Assembly (NCBI GenBank): GCA_016934645.1
Contig: JAFGSL010000557.1
Location: forward strand, 1-5,408
Reading direction: 5' to 3'
Length of the DNA: 5,408 nucleotides
Origin: Anaerolineae bacterium
GTDB taxonomy: Bacteria > Chloroflexota > Anaerolineae > B4-G1 > SLSP01
Shown here: positions 1 to 5,408 of the stretch, one piece after another
Layout of the letters: each line of letters begins with the position of its first letter
Position numbering within the stretch: position 1 is the stretch's first letter
Position numbers and translations under genes: made by a program
Notes under the pieces: generated by a model
What the model saw: only the letters and a program-made list of their open reading frames with translations
Told to the model about the DNA's origin: nothing
The model's database searches: none

Positions 1-177
1 CGTGAAAAGCGCGCCAAGTTAACCGCAGATGGCACACACGTCGTTCTGATTACGGGCGAGCCGTGGTATGGCGACATCGTTAAAGAGGCCGGCGCCGACT
101 TGTTGTTGGAGAAACCCGTAGCGCTCGACACACTGGTGGGATTGATCGGACGGCTCACGATGCCGCGCGGGGCATGA
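1..177 (+). CDS. Response-regulator receiver domain, C-terminal fragment (5' end outside window)
   Basis: The frame is open from the first base and stops at TGA 175-177, giving the last 58 residues of a protein. The fragment has the second half of a CheY-like fold. A hydrophobic strand VVLITG (residues 14-19) carries the conserved Thr/Ser at T18, a helix around DIVKEAGAD follows, and then comes strand LLLEKPV with the invariant Lys-Pro pair (K38-P39). In the family, these Thr and Lys residues couple aspartate phosphorylation to conformational change. The phospho-accepting Asp would lie upstream of the window and cannot be checked. The protein ends about 19 residues after Lys-Pro, so the receiver is C-terminal: this is either a stand-alone CheY/Spo0F-like regulator or the receiver tail of a hybrid kinase. 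It is followed at 97 bases by a binding lipoprotein and then a large sensor, which suggests one signalling cluster. Family call is firm; full architecture is unknown. Confidence 0.85.
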   Translation, partial: REKRAKLTADGTHVVLITGEPWYGDIVKEAGADLLLEKPVALDTLVGLIGRLTMPRGA

Positions 178-258
178 AAATGGACAGTACACAGGAATGT
201 ATACCAATTCTTACAAAACCCGATTTCATCAAATAAGTAATGTTTTCAACTATAGCTC

Positions 259-265
259 AGGAGGT
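259..265 (+). promoter_or_regulatory. Shine-Dalgarno site for the binding lipoprotein
   Basis: AGGAGGT lies nine bases before ATG 275, a near-perfect match to the anti-Shine-Dalgarno. It decides the start: the frame is also open from ATG 197, but that would add 26 hydrophilic residues ahead of the signal peptide and has no comparable upstream site. The preceding gap (178-258) is more AT-rich than its flanks and probably holds leader or promoter sequence, but I see no convincing -35/-10 pair. Confidence 0.85.
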
Positions 266-274
266 AAATGTATC

Positions 275-1300
275 ATGAAAAGGAACACAGTGCGAAATAA
301 AATTGGAAGTTGGATGCGTTGGATGAGTCTAATCGTAGTGGTAGGTCTACTGGCCAGCGGTTGCAAGGCCGCCCAACCCCAGAAGGTGTACCGGATAGGC
401 GTGTTGGTCGGTTTGGAATTTCTCTTCGACGGCACGGCCGGCTTCAAGGAAGGTATGGCCGAGTTAGGCTACGTCGAAGGGCAGAACGTCATCTACGATG
501 TACAGGAAACCGGATTCGATATGGAAGTCTATCAGAGAATTCTCAAGCAATTCGTGGCGGATAAGGTCGATGTGATTTTCGTCGGCCCAACCGAAGCAAC
601 GCTGGAAGCACAGGCTGCCGTGCAAGGAACCGACATTCCTGTCGTCTTCACTTACGTCTCGCTCGAAGGAGTCGATGTGGTCGATAGCATACGCGCCCCC
701 GGCAGGAATACCAGTGGCGTGCAATATCCGTCGGCGGACGTCGCGGTCAAACGGTTCGAAGTGCTCCTGGCGATGGCGCCACAGGCCAGGAACATCCTCG
801 TGCCCTACATTCAAGATTACCCCAATGTACCGCCACAAGTCGCCGCGATGCGCCAGGCTGCTGCGCAGACCGCTGAGGGCATCACGCTCATCGACCTGCC
901 CGTCACCAGCCCGGACGAGCTGGCGGCGGCATTGGATGCTTATGTGCGACAAGACGAGATCGGCATTGATGCCATTCTGTTCATTTCGGACCCCTTGAGT
1001 GTAACCCCGGCTTTCTTCGCCATCGCGGCTGAGTTTGCCTACGAGCACAACATCCCCATTGGTGGCGCGCCGATGGCCGCCGGTGGTTACGAAAGCATGT
1101 TTGGTGTGGTTCCCACGCCGTTCGAATCGGCGAAACTCGCCGCACCTATCGTTGACAAAGTCCTGAAAGGGACGCCGGCAGGGACTATTCCGATTGTTTC
1201 GCCCGAGTACTTCATCCAAATCAATTACAAAGCGGCGACCAGCATCGGGTTGACTGTGCCTGACAGCCTGTTGGTGCAAGCCAACGAGATTATTCGTTAG
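275..1300 (+). CDS. ABC_sub_bind family substrate-binding lipoprotein (PF04392-like)
   Basis: A 341-residue extracytoplasmic solute-binding protein. The N-terminus is a lipoprotein signal: positive MKRNTVRNK, hydrophobic stretch about residues 17-28 (MSLIVVVGLL), then lipobox-like ASGC with the lipidation Cys at C30. The mature part is a two-lobed periplasmic-binding fold. It starts at YRIGVLVG (about 39-46), continues with GFKEGMAELGYVEGQNV and a VDVIFVGP strand, then the family-typical APGRNTSG (141-148). The C-terminus matches the family ending, with IN (316-317), KAATSIGL and a final VPDSLLVQANEII. Length fits the family. The family consensus, as I recall it, has a Asp-Pro-Val segment after the IPIVF strand; here it reads VSLEGVDVVDSI, so ligand preference may differ. 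Known relatives bind amino acids or other small organics, but the ligand here cannot be assigned. No permease or ATPase gene is visible; the downstream neighbour is a membrane sensor, so a sensing role is plausible (inference). Upstream ATG 197 is rejected because of the ribosome binding site at 259-265. Confidence 0.92.
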   Translation: MKRNTVRNKIGSWMRWMSLIVVVGLLASGCKAAQPQKVYRIGVLVGLEFLFDGTAGFKEGMAELGYVEGQNVIYDVQETGFDMEVYQRILKQFVADKVDVIFVGPTEATLEAQAAVQGTDIPVVFTYVSLEGVDVVDSIRAPGRNTSGVQYPSADVAVKRFEVLLAMAPQARNILVPYIQDYPNVPPQVAAMRQAAAQTAEGITLIDLPVTSPDELAAALDAYVRQDEIGIDAILFISDPLSVTPAFFAIAAEFAYEHNIPIGGAPMAAGGYESMFGVVPTPFESAKLAAPIVDKVLKGTPAGTIPIVSPEYFIQINYKAATSIGLTVPDSLLVQANEIIR

Positions 1301-1333
1301 AACCGGCGATAACACACATACGTCAGGGGATGA

Positions 1334-1359
1334 GCGCGGTTTCCACCATGAAACCGCGT
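1334..1359 (+). promoter_or_regulatory. Intercistronic hairpin, possible attenuator or mRNA-stability element
   Basis: CGCGGTTTC (1335-1343) and GAAACCGCG (1350-1358) form a perfect 9-bp inverted repeat with a 6-base loop, extended by a possible G-U pair at 1334/1359. It begins 34 bases after the lipoprotein stop and ends 46 bases before the sensor start. The bases after it (CCTTCCCCACC) are C-rich, not a U-run, so it does not look like a classical intrinsic terminator. A likely role is lowering read-through or protecting the upstream message so that the binding protein is made in excess of the sensor; this is inference. Confidence 0.5.
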
Positions 1360-1393
1360 CCTTCCCCACCTTACAATGCATATACTGGGAAAT

Positions 1394-1400
1394 GGGAGAA
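1394..1400 (+). promoter_or_regulatory. Shine-Dalgarno site for the multidomain sensor
   Basis: GGGAGAA, with core GGGAG ending seven bases before ATG 1406. It supports that ATG as the start, and the residues that follow (positively charged, then a hydrophobic helix) are what a membrane-sensor N-terminus should look like. Confidence 0.75.
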
Positions 1401-1405
1401 TAACT

Positions 1406-4400
1406 ATGTCGAAGAAAGTGAAACCACGTCAAGAGGGGCGGAGCCTGGCGTTTACGTTGGCCGGGGCCTTTCTGGCCTTGAGTATCATTGTTCTGCTGGT
1501 GGCCAATAGTCTGCAGACCGCGCTCAACTACCAAACCCAACGCGAGCTGGTGGCGCGCCAACAGACACTCATCGCACAAAACGCAGCCAGCGCCGTCGCC
1601 AGTTTTATCCGGGAAAAGTTCAGCGAGTTGGACGCGACTGCCAGATTGGGCATTATGCCCGCGCCGTCCGCCGAAAAACGTCAGGAAGTATTGAACAACC
1701 TGATGGGGCTGGAGTTCGCTTTCCGGCAAGTTGTCCTACTGGACCTACAGGGGCGCGAACAAGCCCGGGCTACGCGGTTAGCGCAAGTGACAGAGGGTGA
1801 ATTATCCGGGCGTTTGACCAATGAAGCGTGGACGCAGCTCAAGCAAGGCCATCCGCAAATCAGCGCCGTGTACATCGACGCGAACACCAGCGAACCATTG
1901 GCCGTGCTCGCCGTGGCCGTTACCGATGTCTTCGGCGATCCGCAAGGGATTTTATTGGCCGAAATCAACCTGAAATTCATGTGGGATTTGGTCGAGCGCC
2001 TGCAAGTCGGCGCAACCGGCAGCGCCTACGTCGTCGACCGGCAGGGTGACTTGTTGGCTTTCGGCGATATTTCTCGGGTGTTGCGCGGGGAAAACATACG
2101 CTATCTGGTCCCGGTACGTACTTTCATCGACAGCCCGGCAGCTCAGAAAGAAACCAGCGTCGAGACGTTCGAAGGCATCGAAGGCGAAACCGTCATCGGA
2201 ACCTACATCCCGCTCGGCGTACCCGACTGGGCCGTAGTAACCGAGTTGCCTACCGCCGAAGCTTACCGGGAAGTTGTCCGGAGTGTATGGATATCCCTGG
2301 GGGTTCTACTGGTGATGGCGGTTCTGGCAGGGTTGGCCGGCGCTTATATCGCGCGCCGGTTGGTCGCTCCTATCTTGGGGCTGACCGAAGCCGCCGCCCG
2401 CATTGCCGAGGGCGAAACAGGGCTGCAAGCCGTCGCGGAAGGGCCATCCGAGGTCATCAGCCTGGCGCGAGCGTTCAACTATATGACCAGGCAGGTTAGC
2501 AATCTCCTGCAGACGGTCCAAGCCCGCAGTGCAGAGTTGGAGGAACGCACCAAAGAACTCGAAGCCAGCCAGCGCGTGACCTTCGCCGCCAGCGAGCGCG
2601 CCACCCCCGACGAACTCCTCGATCTGGTGGTAAACCTGATCCGCGACCAATTCGATCTCTACCACGCGCAAGTGTATTTGATCGATGAAGAAAAACAGGC
2701 CGCTGTGTTACGCCAGTCCACCGGCTATGCCGGGCGACAACTGTTGCAACGCAAACACCAGATCGCCCTGGACGCTACGGCCCTCGTCACACAAGCCATT
2801 CATACCGGCGAAGCAATCCTGGTCGATGACGTAAAAGCCGATCCTAACTTCTTACCGAATCCACTCTTGCCCGACACACGCTCGGAACTGGCGGTTCCCC
2901 TTAAACGCGAAGGTAAAGTTATCGGCGTTTTGGACGCGCAGGACCGCACTGCCGGGCGTTTCAATCCGAGCACCATCGCCCTCTTCCAGTCTATGACAGA
3001 CCAAGTCGCCATCCTCTTCGAAAATAGCGCGCTCTTGGAGCGCGTCACCGAGCAAACCGAGGTCATGAGCATCTTCACCAACCAGTTACGCACCGCCGCC
3101 GACATCGCCCGGCGCTTGGGTACGATCCTCGATCCGGAGCAGTTGTTACAAGAGGTCGTCGAGTTAATCCAGAGTCGCTTTGGTCTCTACCACGCGCATA
3201 TCTATCTCCTGGACGAAACGGAAGACATGCTCAAACTGGCAACCGGTTCCGGCGAAGTGGGGCGGGTACTGCGTGAGCGCGGTCACAGCATCCCAATGAA
3301 CGCCGAGAAAAGCCTGGTTGCGCGGGCTGCCCGCGCGCGCAACGCAGTCTTGGTGGTCGATACCACCCTGGAATCCGATTACATGCCCAACCCCTTATTG
3401 CCGCAGACGCGCTCAGAACTATCGCTCCCCCTGATGGTCAGCGATACCGTCCTGGGTGTACTCGACCTGCAAGACGATCAAGCCAGGCGTTTTACCGAGG
3501 CCGAACGTGACACCTTCGGCACGCTGGCCGGGTTAGTCGCCACAGCCATCCAGAACGCAAGGTTGTTCGCCGCCCAGCAAGAAATCGAGGCCCAAATTCT
3601 CCAGGAACGCAACTTCTCCGAGGCCGTGATCAACAGCTTGCCCGGTAATTTCTACGTCATCGACGATCAAGCAAATTTGACCCGGTGGAACGAGAGCTTT
3701 GTAATCGCAAGCGGGTATACGCCGGAAGAACTGCAACAAATTGGGGCGCTCGGTACGATCGCCGAGGAAGATCGCGCCGCTGTTGCAGAAGCCATCCAGC
3801 AAGTGTTCATCACCGGCGAAGAAGCCACTCTTGAAGCGCACGCCGCCACGAAGAGCGGCGAACGGATACCCTATTACTACACCGGGATACGCGCAGTCAT
3901 CGAGGGAAAAGCTTACGTCGTTGGTATGGGAATCGACATCACAGACCGGGTCCGGGCTGAGACTGCGGTACGGGAAAGCCAACGCCGCTTGGCTGAAGCC
4001 TTGAACATTGCACAAATGGGATATTGGACACTCGATATAGAAACTAACACCTTTACCTTCAACGACCAGTATTACAAGGCCATCCTTAACACGACCGCTG
4101 AAGAAGTGGGCGGCTATCAGATAGCGGCGGCGGAATTCGCGCAACGCTTTGTTGTCCCAGAAGATGCCCCACTCGTGGCGAAGAACGCCCAATTGGCGAT
4201 CGAAAGCCCTGATCCTGATTTCCAGATCCAGTTCGAGTCGCGTAACCTGAACGCTAATGGCGAAGAAGTCTGGACTACGATATGGACGACGGCTGAAAGG
4301 GATGCTGAGGGGCGCACCGTCGGGATGCGTGGTGTGAGCCAGGTCATTACCGAGCGCAAGCGGGCCGAGGCTGAACTCCAGAAACGCGCGTCCGAGCTGC

Positions 4401-5408
4401 AGACGGTGGCGGAAGTGAGTACGGCAGCCTCCACCATCCTGGAACCTAACCGGTTGTTGAGCCAGGTTGTCGAATTGACCAAAGCGAACTTCGACCTCTA
4501 TCACGCGCACATCTACCTCATCGATGAGGCCGGCGAATCACTCGTCCTGGCTGCCGGTGCAGGCAAGGCCGGCAAGCAGATGCTGGCGCAGGGCTGGCAG
4601 ATTGCGGCGGACAACGCGAACTCACTGGTAGCGCGCGCCTTCCGCTCCCGCGAGGGCGTCGTCGTCAACGACGTGCGGGCCGCGCCCGATTTCCTCCCCA
4701 ACCCGTTGCTGCCCGATACACGTTCCGAGATGGCCGTTCCACTTATCGTTGGCGAGCAAGTCCTGGGCGTCCTGGACGTGCAGGCAGATCAGGTGGATCA
4801 CTTCACCTCCGAGGATGTCCTGATCCAAACGACGCTGGCCGGACAGATTGCGACAGCTTTGCAGAACGCGCAGTTCGTAGGACAAGTAGAACGCAACCTA
4901 CAGGAAACCGGAGTGCGTTTCAATGTCAGCCAGGCGCTGGCCAAGGCGCAGACCGAGGAGCAGGTGCTGGACGTGTTGGCCGAGCAGTCTAGCCTGTATC
5001 CACAGGTGGGCGTGGACATAATGACCCTCGAGCGGGGCGAGGATGGTCTCACACTGGTCGGCCGGCGCTCCTTGAGTTTCGACAGCGGCATCCCAGAGAC
5101 CCCTGCCGGCGCTCGATTCCCGGCCTCCGAGTTCCCGCTCGTCAACCTCATTACGCCTGATACGCTGTTCACATCGGCCGATGTACTGCACGATGAGCGT
5201 ATCGATGAAAACACCCGGGCGCTTGCCGTTCAGGAAGGGTGGGGCAGCATCGCAATCATGCCCATCACCGCCGGCGACATTTGGCTGGGGATCATCGTCG
5301 CGGTATCCAAGGAAGAGGGGCGTTTCGATGCGAGTAAACTGGCGCTCTACCAGACCCTGGCCGAGCAAGGCGCCATCGCCCTGCAGATCGCCCGCCTGAA
5401 CGACGAAA
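1406..5408 (+). CDS. Membrane multidomain sensor, dCache-HAMP-GAF-GAF-PAS-PAS-GAF-GAF, probable histidine kinase (3' end outside window)
   Basis: One continuous frame, at least 1334 residues, with no stop before the right edge. Order: basic N-tail; TM1 about 14-33; extracytoplasmic dCache-like region about 35-293, with the typical second-half pattern EINLKFMWDLV (W193), GSAYVVDRQGDLLAF (from G205) and YIPLGVPDWAVVTELP (W275); TM2 about 294-316; HAMP about 314-366 with conserved P322 and an E-x7-FNYM helix; a coiled-coil linker to about 395; GAF1 about 400-541; a second linker; GAF2 about 577-720; PAS1 about 734-852 ending in DITDR; PAS2 about 856-990 (PAS_3-like, GYWTLD near W874, ending ITERKRAEAEL); GAF3 about 1014-1156; a more divergent GAF4 from about 1172, incomplete at the edge. 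Such proteins sit in the cytoplasmic membrane and pass an external ligand signal to a cytoplasmic output. No HisKA, HATPase, GGDEF or phosphatase domain is reached, so 'kinase' is inference from architecture and from the neighbouring receiver gene. The binding lipoprotein just upstream may present its ligand to the dCache region. Confidence 0.9.
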   Translation, partial: MSKKVKPRQEGRSLAFTLAGAFLALSIIVLLVANSLQTALNYQTQRELVARQQTLIAQNAASAVASFIREKFSELDATARLGIMPAPSAEKRQEVLNNLMGLEFAFRQVVLLDLQGREQARATRLAQVTEGELSGRLTNEAWTQLKQGHPQISAVYIDANTSEPLAVLAVAVTDVFGDPQGILLAEINLKFMWDLVERLQVGATGSAYVVDRQGDLLAFGDISRVLRGENIRYLVPVRTFIDSPAAQKETSVETFEGIEGETVIGTYIPLGVPDWAVVTELPTAEAYREVVRSVWISLGVLLVMAVLAGLAGAYIARRLVAPILGLTEAAARIAEGETGLQAVAEGPSEVISLARAFNYMTRQVSNLLQTVQARSAELEERTKELEASQRVTFAASERATPDELLDLVVNLIRDQFDLYHAQVYLIDEEKQAAVLRQSTGYAGRQLLQRKHQIALDATALVTQAIHTGEAILVDDVKADPNFLPNPLLPDTRSELAVPLKREGKVIGVLDAQDRTAGRFNPSTIALFQSMTDQVAILFENSALLERVTEQTEVMSIFTNQLRTAADIARRLGTILDPEQLLQEVVELIQSRFGLYHAHIYLLDETEDMLKLATGSGEVGRVLRERGHSIPMNAEKSLVARAARARNAVLVVDTTLESDYMPNPLLPQTRSELSLPLMVSDTVLGVLDLQDDQARRFTEAERDTFGTLAGLVATAIQNARLFAAQQEIEAQILQERNFSEAVINSLPGNFYVIDDQANLTRWNESFVIASGYTPEELQQIGALGTIAEEDRAAVAEAIQQVFITGEEATLEAHAATKSGERIPYYYTGIRAVIEGKAYVVGMGIDITDRVRAETAVRESQRRLAEALNIAQMGYWTLDIETNTFTFNDQYYKAILNTTAEEVGGYQIAAAEFAQRFVVPEDAPLVAKNAQLAIESPDPDFQIQFESRNLNANGEEVWTTIWTTAERDAEGRTVGMRGVSQVITERKRAEAELQKRASELQTVAEVSTAASTILEPNRLLSQVVELTKANFDLYHAHIYLIDEAGESLVLAAGAGKAGKQMLAQGWQIAADNANSLVARAFRSREGVVVNDVRAAPDFLPNPLLPDTRSEMAVPLIVGEQVLGVLDVQADQVDHFTSEDVLIQTTLAGQIATALQNAQFVGQVERNLQETGVRFNVSQALAKAQTEEQVLDVLAEQSSLYPQVGVDIMTLERGEDGLTLVGRRSLSFDSGIPETPAGARFPASEFPLVNLITPDTLFTSADVLHDERIDENTRALAVQEGWGSIAIMPITAGDIWLGIIVAVSKEEGRFDASKLALYQTLAEQGAIALQIARLNDE
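2603..3028 (+). repeat. GAF copy 1 of an internal family of three
   Basis: Encodes about residues 400-541 of the sensor. Carries FDLYHAQVYLIDEE from residue 416, and 68 residues later PNPLLPDTRSELAVPL (from P484), then VIGVLDAQD. The signatures recur in copies 2 and 3 at almost the same spacing. Synonymous positions have drifted, so this is an old duplication kept at protein level, not a recent DNA repeat. Ligand is unknown. Confidence 0.85.
3134..3568 (+). repeat. GAF copy 2 of an internal family of three
   Basis: Encodes about residues 577-720. Carries FGLYHAHIYLLDET from residue 592 and PNPLLPQTRSELSLPL from P661 (spacing 69), then VLGVLDLQD and the closing helix ATAIQNARLF. It shares SLVARA with copy 3, which is absent from copy 1. 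A helical linker of about 35 residues, probably coiled coil, separates it from copy 1. Confidence 0.85.
4445..4873 (+). repeat. GAF copy 3 of an internal family of three
   Basis: Encodes about residues 1014-1156, after the two PAS domains. Carries FDLYHAHIYLIDEA from residue 1029 and PNPLLPDTRSEMAVPL from P1098 (spacing 69), then VLGVLDVQA and ATALQNAQF. The fourth GAF that follows (from about nt 4919) lacks both signatures and belongs to a different subgroup. Confidence 0.85.

Noticed and set aside
181..256. Promoter-like hexamers (TGGACA 181-186, TATACC 200-205, TATAGC 251-256)
   Set aside because: The first two are only 13 bases apart, too close for a sigma-70 promoter, and no well-spaced -35 element precedes the third. 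The region may still hold a promoter but I cannot place it.
197..274. Upstream start at ATG 197 for the lipoprotein
   Set aside because: It would place 26 hydrophilic residues before a normal lipoprotein signal peptide and lacks a good ribosome binding site, whereas ATG 275 follows AGGAGGT at ideal spacing.
1335..1370. Intrinsic terminator after the lipoprotein gene
   Set aside because: The stem is good but it is followed by CCTTCCCCACC, not a U-tract, so I describe it only as an intercistronic hairpin.
464..1729. A 421-codon open frame on the minus strand
   Set aside because: It lies antisense to the well-supported lipoprotein gene, runs through the intergenic gap into the sensor gene, and its translation shows no recognisable domain. 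It is a shadow of the codon use on the + strand.
3533..4510. A 325-codon open frame on the minus strand
   Set aside because: It is wholly antisense to the GAF2-PAS-PAS-GAF3 region of the sensor, whose + strand frame is strongly supported by domain motifs. The minus-strand product shows no family features.
2603..4873. GAF copies as recent DNA repeats that might signal misassembly
   Set aside because: The copies differ throughout at synonymous sites and in most residues outside the two signatures, and the frame stays open across all of them, so they are ancient domain duplications.

Overview
The window is a stretch of bacterial chromosome with a two-component or signal-transduction theme. All three genes lie on the + strand and are close together. 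Moderately high GC, multi-GAF/PAS sensor architecture, and GAF domains with the repeated 'YHAHIYLLDE' and 'PNPLLPxTRSE' signatures resemble proteins I associate with Chloroflexota (Anaerolineae-type bacteria). That taxonomic guess is inference from style, not a database result.

Layout: (1) Positions 1-177 hold the C-terminal end of a response-regulator receiver domain, cut by the left edge. (2) A 97-base gap, locally AT-rich, ends in a strong Shine-Dalgarno. (3) Positions 275-1300 encode a lipoprotein substrate-binding protein of the ABC_sub_bind family (PF04392 type). (4) A 105-base gap contains a perfect 9-bp hairpin and a second ribosome binding site. (5) From 1406 to the right edge one uninterrupted frame encodes at least 1334 residues of a membrane-anchored sensor. 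Its order is TM1, extracytoplasmic dCache-like domain, TM2, HAMP, GAF1, GAF2, PAS1, PAS2, GAF3, GAF4; the output end lies outside the window. This frame has no stop inside the window.

Working model (inference): the lipoprotein binds a small molecule outside the membrane, and the large sensor reads the ligand directly or through the loaded lipoprotein and passes the signal through HAMP and the GAF/PAS stack to an output module beyond the window. The receiver protein upstream may be the phospho-acceptor or part of a hybrid kinase. No ABC permease or ATPase gene is visible. The architecture is elaborate but built from known families. I found no CRISPR array, RNA gene, insertion sequence or other mobile element.
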